Positions 25,254 to 32,590 of a stretch of DNA of 61,807 nucleotides are shown one piece after another (the first letter of the stretch is position 1; each line of letters begins with the position of its first letter). Source of the stretch: Granulicella sp. (GTDB lineage: Bacteria > Acidobacteriota > Terriglobia > Terriglobales > Acidobacteriaceae). The stretch spans positions 46,001 to 107,807 of the forward strand of contig PKWU01000070.1 in assembly GCA_003132145.1 (NCBI GenBank). Reading direction: 5' to 3'. A program made the position numbers and the translations under genes. The notes under the pieces are model-generated. The model searched no databases. It was given only the letters and a program-made list of their open reading frames with translations, and was not told the DNA's origin.

Positions 25254-26056
25254 ATGATCTCTCGCAGAGTTGTCCCCCTGATGCTTTCGGCAGTTGTTAT
25301 TTGCTTTGCGCCATTTGTCAGCTCGGCACAGTCTGGACAGCAAGCTGCGGCTTCCGATTTGTCAAAGCTGTCTACAGACAAACTTATGGCTTGCTATGTA
25401 AACCTGAAATTGTGTGGGGCAAGCGATATTTGGCAGATATCCGACGAACTAAATAGTCGTCTACCCTCTGTGCCCTCGGAGCGCTTGGTAGCTTGTTTTG
25501 ACGACTGGAAAGTTTGTGGAGCACAAGAGGATCGAACATCCGGGTGGCCTATATCGGACGAACTCGCGCGACGAGGCGACATCCAATGGCTTCTTGATCG
25601 CTATTGGCAGACCCGGAACATGATGATTCGCAATGGCATCGAGCACGTTGCATACCACTTTGACACTCCGGAAGTTACAGCATTTATGAAAAAGGTTGTA
25701 TCCAAGAGAGTGTTCGACGGCGAGGATCGGTACTGGCCAGTCAATTATCTGGCAAAGAAATGCGACACCGTGGCTCTGCGTGAACTAAGCAGCGGCCGAT
25801 ATCGGGGTCAGGCAGCCTGCAATACCAGACCAGCGTCGAGCTCTTGGGAAAATGTGGTTACAGGCCAGCGATTCCATATCTAGTTGACGACGCTCTCTAT
25901 GATTTTTCGTTAAATATCGTGATTGCGGCCCAAGATAGCCTGCAGCAAATTTATCCGGATGCGCCCCAAGACTTCGACTCGCTCGAAAAAGTACAACGAT
26001 ACTACTGCGGTCGGGCTAAGCGAGACGGGTTCAAGGTGAAGTGTATCGACCACTGA
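25254..26056 (+). pseudogene. Frameshifted exported protein with HEAT-like repeats
   Basis: Two frames look like one gene broken by a single-base deletion near 25821. The first part begins MISRRVVPLMLSAVVICFAP with a signal peptide ending near SSAQS, and includes the repeated LMACYVNLKLCGASDIWQIS / LVACFDDWKVCGAQEDRTSG units. After about 25820, the other frame continues sensibly (YQTSVELLGKCGYRPAIPYL) to a stop at 26056, while the first frame runs into NTRPASSSWENVV and stops at 25883. It is AT-richer than its neighbours, which suggests acquisition by transfer. It may be a real pseudogene, a sequencing error, or (less likely) a programmed frameshift. Confidence 0.65.
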
Positions 26057-26069
26057 TGTTGCCGTGGCG

Positions 26070-26495
26070 TCAGGCGAGGCCGGAGCCGGAGGCTAGCAGG
26101 GAGTGGATGGTGATGTCGTCGAGGAAGCTGATCTCCAGGCGGATGGCGACGATCTGGCCGAGTTCGGCCGCCAGGCGCAGATGTTGACGGCGGGTGCAGA
26201 GCTCGGTGAGGGCCTCGTGGCCGGCGCGGGTCAGCTCGACTCCGGTGGCGATGATGGCGGCGTAGAGGTCGAGGACCGCGAGCAACTGGATCTCGATGCG
26301 GAACTCCATGTTGGTGGGGGAGAGGGTCTTGCGTTCGAGCACCCAGCCGCCGCAGTTGCTGAAGGCCGCCGTCAGGTGGGGAAGCAGGCCGTGGCGCTGT
26401 TCGTAGGTGAAGCCCTGGATGTCTAGCGAATGCATGGGTTCGATGAGCCGCCGCGGCTTGGAGGTGATTGCCGCTACTATGTTCATCGGAGCCAT
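26070..26495 (-). CDS. Conserved protein of unknown function
   Basis: This soluble protein of 141 residues starts MAPMNIVAAITSKPRRLIEP. It has a sequence pattern MHSLDIQGFTYEQRHGLLPH, then NCGGWVLERKTLSPTNMEFR and a hydrophobic, strand-forming EIQLLAVLDLYAAIIATGVE. This might be an ACT- or ferredoxin-like alpha/beta fold, but I cannot name a family. The first ATG is at 26495, 132 bases downstream of the acpS stop on the same strand, with a repeat element between. Confidence 0.6.
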   Translation of the reverse strand: MAPMNIVAAITSKPRRLIEPMHSLDIQGFTYEQRHGLLPHLTAAFSNCGGWVLERKTLSPTNMEFRIEIQLLAVLDLYAAIIATGVELTRAGHEALTELCTRRQHLRLAAELGQIVAIRLEISFLDDITIHSLLASGSGLA

Positions 26496-26530
26496 GGCAC
26501 CGGCGCGTGATAGGCCAGGGGGGTACGGGG

Positions 26531-26559
26531 GTCACGTGACTACGGGGGGTCACGTGACC
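26531..26559. repeat. Two GTCACGTGAC palindromes in tandem
   Basis: The 10-bp palindrome GTCACGTGAC is at 26531-26540 and again at 26549-26558, each following a run of G (GGGG). They are 18 bases apart start to start. These could be protein-binding sites or a short mobile repeat. They lie upstream of the unknown 141-residue gene on the minus strand. Confidence 0.65.
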
Positions 26560-26573
26560 AGGAGAGCAAGGTA

Positions 26574-26617
26574 CCAGGTTCGAGGTACGAGGGTAAAGCC
26601 AGGGTCCTCGAACCTGG
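26574..26617. repeat. Family A inverted-arm repeat
   Basis: CCAGGTTCGAGG (26574-26585) and its exact reverse complement CCTCGAACCTGG (26606-26617) flank 20 bases. This shows that family A also exists as a two-arm hairpin, like family B. It is located just downstream of the acpS stop. Confidence 0.75.
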
Positions 26618-26627
26618 ACCCTCGCAC

Positions 26628-27005
26628 CTAATCCTCCATGACGACGACGGCGAGGGCGATGTCTTTGCCGTGGGTGAGGCTGAGGGAGATTCCTGCGATG
26701 CCAAGCCGGCCGGCGCGCTGGGCGGCGCGTCCGGTCAATTGCAGCGTGGGTCTTCCGCCGGACTCGCGGTTGACCTCCAGCTCGAGCCAGCTCACGCCCT
26801 GGCTGATGCCGGTTCCCAGGGCTTTGGCTCCAGCCTCCTTGGCGGCGAAGCGCGCGGCGAAGCTCTCGGCGGCGTTCTTCTTGCGCCTGCAATAGGCGAT
26901 CTCGCGCGGGGTGAAGACGCGATCGAGGAAGCGGTCGCCGAAGCGGTCGATGCTCTGGGCAATGCGCGCTATCTCGATAACGTCCGTGCCTACTCCGATG
27001 ACCAT
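26628..27005 (-). CDS. acpS: Holo-[acyl-carrier-protein] synthase
   Basis: This phosphopantetheinyl transferase (125 residues) converts apo-ACP to holo-ACP for fatty acid synthesis. The magnesium site GVGTDVIEIARI is at the N-terminus, FAARFAAKEAGAKALG carries the second metal/catalytic E-K pair, and the C-terminal ISLSLTHGKDIALA is the usual end of the fold. Length and motif order match AcpS. It is divergent from the MCE protein, and 145 bases separate the starts. Confidence 0.95.
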   Translation of the reverse strand: MVIGVGTDVIEIARIAQSIDRFGDRFLDRVFTPREIAYCRRKKNAAESFAARFAAKEAGAKALGTGISQGVSWLELEVNRESGGRPTLQLTGRAAQRAGRLGIAGISLSLTHGKDIALAVVVMED

Positions 27006-27150
27006 TGCGACTCTCTCTGTTTCGGCTCTAGTGTAGCGTGGGCGGGGGGTGGTACCCTCTGATCAAGCTCCGATGCGGCTTGCAGGGCGCTGCGCCAAGG
27101 CTTGCAGTGGGTTGTATGTGCATGGTTCGCCGAGAGGATTGAGGAGGTTT

Positions 27151-28239
27151 ATGCCCAGCCAGCAGGAGGTCCGATGGTCGCAACTGAAGATCGGGGTGAT
27201 TGTGCTGGTGTCGGTGGTGATTCTGACGACGCTGTTGTTCCTGATGACCAGCACGTCGGGGCTGGGTTTCTTCTCTCGCAAGCTGACGGTGACGACGTAC
27301 TTTGAGAACTCGGCCGGGCTGAAGGTTGGCGCGGCGGTGAACCTGGAAGGGGTGACGATCGGAACGGTGAAGACCATCACCGTGGTGACGACGCCGGAGC
27401 GCAAGCTGACGCCGGTGCAGGTGGTGATGAAGCTGGACAGCAAGTACCAGAGCAGCCTGCATACCGACTCGACGGCGGCGCTGACCACGGTGGGCGTCCT
27501 GGGCGACACGGTGGTGGACATCAACAGCCAGATCGCGACCGGGCCGGCGTTGCGCGACGGCGACGAGCTGAAGACGCTGGAGACGCCCAGCATCCAGGAC
27601 GTGGTGAAGGCCAGCCAGGGAACCATCGAGAGCCTGAACGTGGTGTTGGCGAAGTTGAATACGGTGGTGGACAACATGCAGTCGGGCAAGGGCTCGTTCG
27701 GCCAGTTGCTGACCAACCCCGACCTGTATAACAAGTTTGACGCGGCCGCCGACGAGGTGCATACGCTGAGCGTGAAGATGAACAGCAACAACAATACGGT
27801 GGGCAAGTTCTTCAACGACGACGCTGCGATGTACAACCGGCTGAACGATGCCATCGGCCGGGTGGACGACATTACCAAGAACCTGCAAAACGGGAAGGGC
27901 AGCGCGGGCAAGATGCTGACGGACGAGACGCTATACAACAATCTCAACCAGTCGCTTGCGAATCTCAACTCCATCCTGGCGGACGCGGAGGCGGGCAAGG
28001 GGAGCGCGGGAATGTTGCTGAAGGACCCGACGTTTGCCAAGAAGCTGAACGATACGATCACCCAGACGGATGAGCTGGTGACGGCGATCAACTCCGGCAA
28101 AGGGACGCTGGGCAAGCTGGCGACCGACGATGCGATGTATGCCAACCTGAACAAGCTGCTGACCGAGACCACATCGCTGGTGACGACCATCCGTCAGGAC
28201 CCGAAGAAGTATCTGTCGATCCATATGAGGGTCTTTTAG
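27151..28239 (+). CDS. MCE/MlaD family protein with five 34-residue C-terminal repeats
   Basis: This is a lipid-transport-type protein (362 residues). A membrane anchor (IGVIVLVSVVILTTLLFLM) is followed by the MCE domain, TYFENSAGLKVGAAVNLEGV, with the GxxVxxxGVxIGxV pattern, up to about residue 115. From about residue 179 to 350 the sequence is an array with an exact 34-residue (102-base) period, each unit starting GKGSxGxLLTDxxLY. The ATG at 27151 has GAGGAGG at 27141. The usual partners (MlaE permease, MlaF ATPase) are absent from the window. The repeats may form the tube or needle part seen in multi-MCE proteins, which is an inference. Confidence 0.88.
   Translation: MPSQQEVRWSQLKIGVIVLVSVVILTTLLFLMTSTSGLGFFSRKLTVTTYFENSAGLKVGAAVNLEGVTIGTVKTITVVTTPERKLTPVQVVMKLDSKYQSSLHTDSTAALTTVGVLGDTVVDINSQIATGPALRDGDELKTLETPSIQDVVKASQGTIESLNVVLAKLNTVVDNMQSGKGSFGQLLTNPDLYNKFDAAADEVHTLSVKMNSNNNTVGKFFNDDAAMYNRLNDAIGRVDDITKNLQNGKGSAGKMLTDETLYNNLNQSLANLNSILADAEAGKGSAGMLLKDPTFAKKLNDTITQTDELVTAINSGKGTLGKLATDDAMYANLNKLLTETTSLVTTIRQDPKKYLSIHMRVF
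27688..28200. repeat. Five 102-bp repeats encoding the GKGSxG units of the MCE protein
   Basis: The codons for GKGSFG, NNTVG, GKGSAGK, GKGSAGM and GKGTLG recur at about 27688, 27790, 27892, 27994 and 28096. The 102-base step is exact for the last four. DNA identity is moderate, so this is an old protein-level repeat and not a recent duplication. Confidence 0.8.
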
Positions 28240-28251
28240 GAACAGTTGTCT

Positions 28252-28380
28252 GTTGCAGGTTGCAGGTTGTCAGTTGAGGGCAACTGCTGTGATTTTGGTG
28301 GAGAGGTCTCACCGACTTTGAGCCCACCTCGGGCACCGGACAACTGGCAACCTGCAACTGGCAACCAGCAACCAACAACT
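28252..28380. repeat. Family B inverted-arm repeat
   Basis: The left arm (28252-28276) is made of GTTGCAGG/GTTGTCAGTTG words and the right arm (28341-28380) of CAACTGGCAACCTGCAACTG words, which pair with it. About 64 bases of core lie between. It is between the MCE gene and the first beta-propeller gene, directly after the MCE stop. Confidence 0.8.
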
Positions 28381-28508
28381 GTTTTTTGGGGAAGTGGCGC
28401 AAAGTCGCCGCAGCTTCTACAATAAGCGTTAGGCATTTGTATCCCCAGAGAGTTGCTCGCAACCGAGGCGCGTCGCAGTCTGGCGGCCGGCGAGGATTAA
28501 GGAAGCGC

Positions 28509-29738
28509 ATGACGTTGAGCAGGATTGGCCGGATTACACGGGCCCTGGTTGTATCCATGGCGGTAGTGCTGGGCATGTCGGCGTGCGGCGGCTACACGGT
28601 CGGCTTCATGTGGGTTCTGGGCACGCAGTACAACCAGATCGCCGGCTTCAAGATCGACGACTACACAGGCAACCTGACCACCATGGTGAACTCTCCGTAC
28701 CCATCGGGGGGCACGAACCCGGTGTCGATTGCGGTGCGCGCGGGCGGCAACTACGTCTTTGTGGTGAACAAGGGGACGTACAGCGCCAAAGGGATCAGCA
28801 ACGGCGACGGCAACATCGCGGTCTTCGCGGTGGGCGAGGACGGGGTGCTGACCTTCCAGAACACATACAACACGGCGGGCAACTCGCCGGTGTGGGCGGT
28901 GGCGAACGGGACGGGGAGCTATCTATACGTTCTCGACTCGCAGGCCCCGGACTATGCCACGACGGGCAACGGAGACATTACGGTCTTCGGCGTCGACGGC
29001 GGCACGGGCCGGTTGCAACTGGTGCCGAACCAGTTGATCAAGAATGCCGCGGGGCAGCAGTTGAATTACTTTGAGGTTGGCAAGGCGCCGACCACGTTCC
29101 GCTCCAGCGGCTCCTGCCTATACACGCTGGATTCGGGCGATCAGACGATCTACCCGTATGGGATCGGGAGTGCCGGCCAACTGACGATCGAGATCAACTC
29201 GACGATCCCGCTGGGCACGGTCAATGCGACCTCGCTCAACGTATCCGGAAGCAGCATCTACATCACGGATGCGGGTTCGACGTTGTCCACCGGAGGATCG
29301 ATTATTCCCTATACGCCGGGGGCGAGCTGCTCGCTGAGCGTGCAGGCCGACGGCGCGGTGGCGAACCTGCCGCTGACCTCCAACCCGGGGTACAGCATGA
29401 CCGACACCAAGGGCAAGTTTCTATATGTGCTGAACCACGGCACCACCAATTCGAACACCGCCAACAGTACGATCTCGGCATACATCATCGAATCGACGGG
29501 CCAGTTGCAGCCGGTCTCGGACGCCAACAATCCATACCCAGTCGGCAATGGGCCTGTATGCATGGTGGAAGATCCGTCGAACCAGTATGTGTATACGTCC
29601 AACAGCAACGATGGGACGGTGACCGGGAAGTACATCAACCAGAACACGGGCCAGCTCTCCGACCTGACGCGCGGATCGTCCTTCTCTGCCTTTGCGGCAC
29701 AGGCGTCGTGTCTTGCCGTAAGCGGGAACGTCGATTAG
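28509..29738 (+). CDS. Lactonase-like beta-propeller lipoprotein 1
   Basis: This exported lipoprotein (409 residues) has a signal sequence ending in a lipobox-like LGMSAC at about residue 27. The mature part carries seven-bladed propeller-like repeats (YVFVVN, YLYVLDS, FLYVLNHG, YVYTSNS) of the lactonase/YncE type. It is homologous to the two genes that follow, sharing the YTVGFMWVLGT / YTVSYLYMTT N-terminus. The start has AAGGAAG upstream. Despite the family name, 6-phosphogluconolactonase activity is doubtful for lipid-anchored members; a surface binding role is equally likely. Confidence 0.85.
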   Translation: MTLSRIGRITRALVVSMAVVLGMSACGGYTVGFMWVLGTQYNQIAGFKIDDYTGNLTTMVNSPYPSGGTNPVSIAVRAGGNYVFVVNKGTYSAKGISNGDGNIAVFAVGEDGVLTFQNTYNTAGNSPVWAVANGTGSYLYVLDSQAPDYATTGNGDITVFGVDGGTGRLQLVPNQLIKNAAGQQLNYFEVGKAPTTFRSSGSCLYTLDSGDQTIYPYGIGSAGQLTIEINSTIPLGTVNATSLNVSGSSIYITDAGSTLSTGGSIIPYTPGASCSLSVQADGAVANLPLTSNPGYSMTDTKGKFLYVLNHGTTNSNTANSTISAYIIESTGQLQPVSDANNPYPVGNGPVCMVEDPSNQYVYTSNSNDGTVTGKYINQNTGQLSDLTRGSSFSAFAAQASCLAVSGNVD

Positions 29739-29740
29739 CG

Positions 29741-29893
29741 CCTGCGGCACAGATTCAGCCTGCGGCACAGATTCAGCCTGCGGCACGGATTCAGCCTGCG
29801 GCACGGGTCGGGCCGGAAGCACGGGTTCAGACGGAAGCACGGGATGTGCAGGCGGTAAGGGTTCGGCAGGCGGCACGGGATGTGCCTGCGCGC
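29741..29893. repeat. 18-bp tandem array between propeller genes 1 and 2
   Basis: The unit CCTGCGGCACAGATTCAG is repeated nearly perfectly four times (29741-29810) and then decays into CGGAAGCACGGG-, GGCGGTAAGGG- and GGCGGCACGGGATGTG-type units. It starts right after the stop codon of propeller 1. On the opposite strand it would read as VPQAES repeats, in an antisense frame that I do not regard as a gene. Confidence 0.8.
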
Positions 29894-29996
29894 GCGACCG
29901 GAAGGTCACGATGCAAACGGGCGGGAGGAAGGCGATGCTAGCCTCTTCCGGACGGGATGGGGGCGGAGACAATCTGCCCCGGAGCTTAGGAATCGC

Positions 29997-31223
29997 ATGA
30001 GGTTGAAACCGATGGGCCGTGCGGGTACGGCTTCGATGTTGTCCCTGGCGATGGCGCTCTGCGTCACGGCGTGCAGCAACGACTACACCGTTTCGTACCT
30101 GTACATGACGACGTCGAAGACGCTGCCGCACGGGCTGATCAACGCATACCAGATCGACTACCAGTCGGGATCGCTGCTGCCGCTGGCGGACTCGCCCATC
30201 GACACCGGTGGGCGGGACACAGTTGGGCTTGTGGTGGCGCCCAACAACCTGTTTCTTTATACGGTGAATAACTTCGACTCCGATGTGACGGAGTTCGCCA
30301 TCGGGACGGACGGAAAGCTGTATCCAGAGAACACCTACAACATCTCGGGAAGCCTGCCCACGGCGGCGGCGATCGACGCCGCGGGCAAGTTCCTGTATGT
30401 GACCTTTACCTACCAGAACACGGCCAGCGGCCAGGAACTGTATACGCCGGCCAACCCAGGGCCGGGCGGGATTTCGATCTTCCCCATCAACGCGGACAAC
30501 ACGCTGGGCACGCCGGCGACGGTGAACGTGGGACGGAACCCGGTGGGCATTGCGACCAGCGCGGCAGGCAACTTCGTGTATGTGATCGAGCAGGACGCGG
30601 CGAGCACGAACAACCTGCTGGGATTTGCGGAGAATGCGACAACCGGCGCGCTGACACCGCTGGCCGGGGTCACGATCAACTCGGGCAACGTGCCATCGAC
30701 TGGCTTCGCGTCGGGGCCGAACCCGGCGGGCCTGATCGAGGACGCAACGGCGAGCCATCTGTATGTCACGGACCAGACTCTCAACCAGATCGCCTCGTAT
30801 TCGATGGGGGCGAATGGCATTCCAACGCCAATTTCTGGCGGGATCGCACAGACGGAGGCGGGGCCAATGGGAATGTCGTTCGACCTCAGCGGCAAGTTTC
30901 TATATGTGGCGGCTTATAGCGCGAATACGATCGACGGATATACTCTGGGCACAAGCGGACAGCCGGTGCGGTCGAGCGTGGCGGCGAGCGTGCAGGCAGG
31001 GACGGGACCGACCTGCGTGTCCGTCAGCGGATCTCCGAGCAATGCAGAGCCAAGCCACGCAATTTACCTGTACACGTCGAATGCGCTGAGCAACAACGTT
31101 ACGGGCGAGCAGTTGAACCCGCAGGACGGCAGTCTGGACCAGATTCAGGGAATGCCCTTCGGCGGAAGCGCTCTGCCCACCTGTGTGGTCACGGTTCCGG
31201 CCTTCCCGCTTTACCTTTACTAA
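29997..31223 (+). CDS. Lactonase-like beta-propeller lipoprotein 2
   Basis: This is the second of three tandem paralogues, 408 residues. The lipobox is LCVTAC at about residue 25, followed by SNDYTVSYLYMTTSKT. The propeller repeats contain NNLFLYTVNNFDSDVTEF, KFLYVTFTYQN and KFLYVAAYSANTIDGY. The ATG at 29997 has AGG upstream at a reasonable distance; the longer frame to 29880 passes through repeat DNA and is ignored. Order, spacing and identity to genes 1 and 3 suggest local duplication and one shared role at the cell surface. Confidence 0.85.
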   Translation: MRLKPMGRAGTASMLSLAMALCVTACSNDYTVSYLYMTTSKTLPHGLINAYQIDYQSGSLLPLADSPIDTGGRDTVGLVVAPNNLFLYTVNNFDSDVTEFAIGTDGKLYPENTYNISGSLPTAAAIDAAGKFLYVTFTYQNTASGQELYTPANPGPGGISIFPINADNTLGTPATVNVGRNPVGIATSAAGNFVYVIEQDAASTNNLLGFAENATTGALTPLAGVTINSGNVPSTGFASGPNPAGLIEDATASHLYVTDQTLNQIASYSMGANGIPTPISGGIAQTEAGPMGMSFDLSGKFLYVAAYSANTIDGYTLGTSGQPVRSSVAASVQAGTGPTCVSVSGSPSNAEPSHAIYLYTSNALSNNVTGEQLNPQDGSLDQIQGMPFGGSALPTCVVTVPAFPLYLY

Positions 31224-31285
31224 AAGCGACGGGCACAGTTGGCGATGCGGATGGAGAAGAACCGGGCAGGACAAGATTTTCAGCA

Positions 31286-31301
31286 GGCGGCGCAAACCGC
31301 C
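31286..31301 (+). promoter_or_regulatory. GGCGG-CGCAAA-CCGCC hairpin before propeller gene 3
   Basis: A five-pair GC stem (GGCGG/CCGCC) closes a CGCAAA loop, 17 bases before the ATG and just upstream of the ribosome-binding site. A similar GGCG-CAAAGT-CGCC hairpin lies about 100 bases before gene 1 (28396-28409), and a GATGCAAACGG sequence lies before gene 2. The GCAAA core recalls the c-di-GMP-I riboswitch but the rest of that aptamer is not recognised. Confidence 0.35.
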
Positions 31302-31317
31302 GGGATGAAGGAAGCAG

Positions 31318-32520
31318 ATGAACTTGCATAGGATCAGTCGTACGGCGAAGGTCTCGGTGGTGTCTCTGGCGATGGTTCTTGGCCTCGCGTCCTGCACCCT
31401 CGACTACACGGTCGGGTACGTTTACATGACGACGAACAAGAGCAATCCGGGCGTGATCGATCAGTACGCAATCGACTTCGACTCGGGCTCGCTGAGCCAG
31501 ATCGGTACGCCGGTTGCCGCAGGCAACGACCCGGTGACATTGGTGGCTGCGCCCAACGGCCAGTTCGTCTATGTGATCAACCAGGGCGACTCGACGGTGC
31601 AGGAGTTCGCGGTGCAGGGCGATGGAACACTGGCCTCGCAGCACGTTTATCCGACGGGCGGAGCGCATCCGACGGCGGTGGCGATCGACCCGCAGGGCGC
31701 GTTCCTGTATGTGACGAACAGCTATGCGGCAGGCGCTTCAACGGGGACGGGCTTGGTGTCGATCTTCCCGGTGAATGCGGACAACTCGCTGGGCACGCCT
31801 TTGACGCCACAACCCGTTGGCATCAACCCAGTGGGCGTGACGGTGAGCTACTTCAACCACTTTGTGTATGTGGTGGAACAACAGACTTCGACGACCGGGT
31901 TGATTCTCGGCTTCTCGCAGAATGCGACGACCGGCGCGCTGACGCCGGTTCCCGGAACCACGATTGCCGGTACCGCGGGCAATTCGGTGGTGACGGGATA
32001 CGCCGCCGGCGTGACGCCCAGCGCAATCGCCGAGGAGCCGACCTCGCGCTTCGTCTATGTGACCGACCAGACCTCGAACCAACTGATCGGGTATACGGTG
32101 CTGCCTTCGGGCGGGCTGCTGGCGATGGTCAATGGGCCGTTCGCAACTGGACCGTTCCCGGCCAACCTGACCATCGACCCAACCGGCAAGCTGATCTATG
32201 TGGTGAACTACAACGCGTACACGGTGCAGGGCTACATGATCGATGGGGGGACGGGTACACCTTCGGGCGTGGTCGGCACGGTCGGCGCATCTGCGGTCGG
32301 GACCGGGACGGGGCCAACCTGCGTGGCCGTCGATCCCGCGCTGGGCGACTTTCTGTATACCTCGAACAGCCTGGACAATACGGTGACCGCCGAGCGGGTG
32401 AATCCGAACACGGGCGGGCTGTCGGGAGTGCAGAACTCTCCGTTCAACGGCTCCGCAGCGCCGACCTGCCTGGCAATTGTGCCGAATGGGCCGCACGCCT
32501 CGCAGGCCATCATTCCATAG
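31318..32520 (+). CDS. Lactonase-like beta-propeller lipoprotein 3
   Basis: This third paralogue (400 residues) has the clearest lipobox, GLASC at about residue 27, followed by TLDYTVGYVYMTTNKSNPG. Propeller blades include GQFVYVINQGDSTVQEF, FLYVTNSYA and KLIYVVNYNAYTVQGYM. It is preceded by GAAGGAAGCAG, a good ribosome-binding site, and by a GGCGG-CGCAAA-CCGCC hairpin. A long terminator follows 25 bases after the stop. The three genes may be transcribed as one unit ending at this terminator. Confidence 0.85.
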   Translation: MNLHRISRTAKVSVVSLAMVLGLASCTLDYTVGYVYMTTNKSNPGVIDQYAIDFDSGSLSQIGTPVAAGNDPVTLVAAPNGQFVYVINQGDSTVQEFAVQGDGTLASQHVYPTGGAHPTAVAIDPQGAFLYVTNSYAAGASTGTGLVSIFPVNADNSLGTPLTPQPVGINPVGVTVSYFNHFVYVVEQQTSTTGLILGFSQNATTGALTPVPGTTIAGTAGNSVVTGYAAGVTPSAIAEEPTSRFVYVTDQTSNQLIGYTVLPSGGLLAMVNGPFATGPFPANLTIDPTGKLIYVVNYNAYTVQGYMIDGGTGTPSGVVGTVGASAVGTGTGPTCVAVDPALGDFLYTSNSLDNTVTAERVNPNTGGLSGVQNSPFNGSAAPTCLAIVPNGPHASQAIIP

Positions 32521-32544
32521 AGGCTGCATCCGGCCAGATTCCGC

Positions 32545-32583
32545 AACGCAGAAAAGCCCCCGCGATGGGGGCTTTTCTGCGTT
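32545..32583. terminator. Bidirectional intrinsic terminator
   Basis: AACGCAGAAAAGCCCCC and GGGGGCTTTTCTGCGTT form a perfect 17-bp stem with a short GCGAT loop. The T-run is in the stem on each side, so it works for both the plus-strand propeller genes (stop at 32520) and the minus-strand acyltransferase (stop at 32591). Confidence 0.9.
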
Positions 32584-32590
32584 GAGTGGG

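Noticed and set aside
25815..25830. Programmed ribosomal frameshift in the exported HEAT-like gene
   Set aside because: No slippery heptamer and no clear downstream structure; a deletion or a sequencing error is simpler.
29741..29893. Possible CRISPR from the 18-bp array
   Set aside because: Units are directly joined without spacers and decay progressively.
29421..30758. A 445-codon minus-strand frame with VPQAES repeats
   Set aside because: It runs antisense to two propeller genes; the repeats come from the 18-bp array between them.
28396..31317. c-di-GMP-I riboswitches before the propeller genes
   Set aside because: Only the GCAAA core and a GC stem are seen; the tetraloop receptor and second conserved stem are not recognised, so I kept it as a weak hairpin observation.
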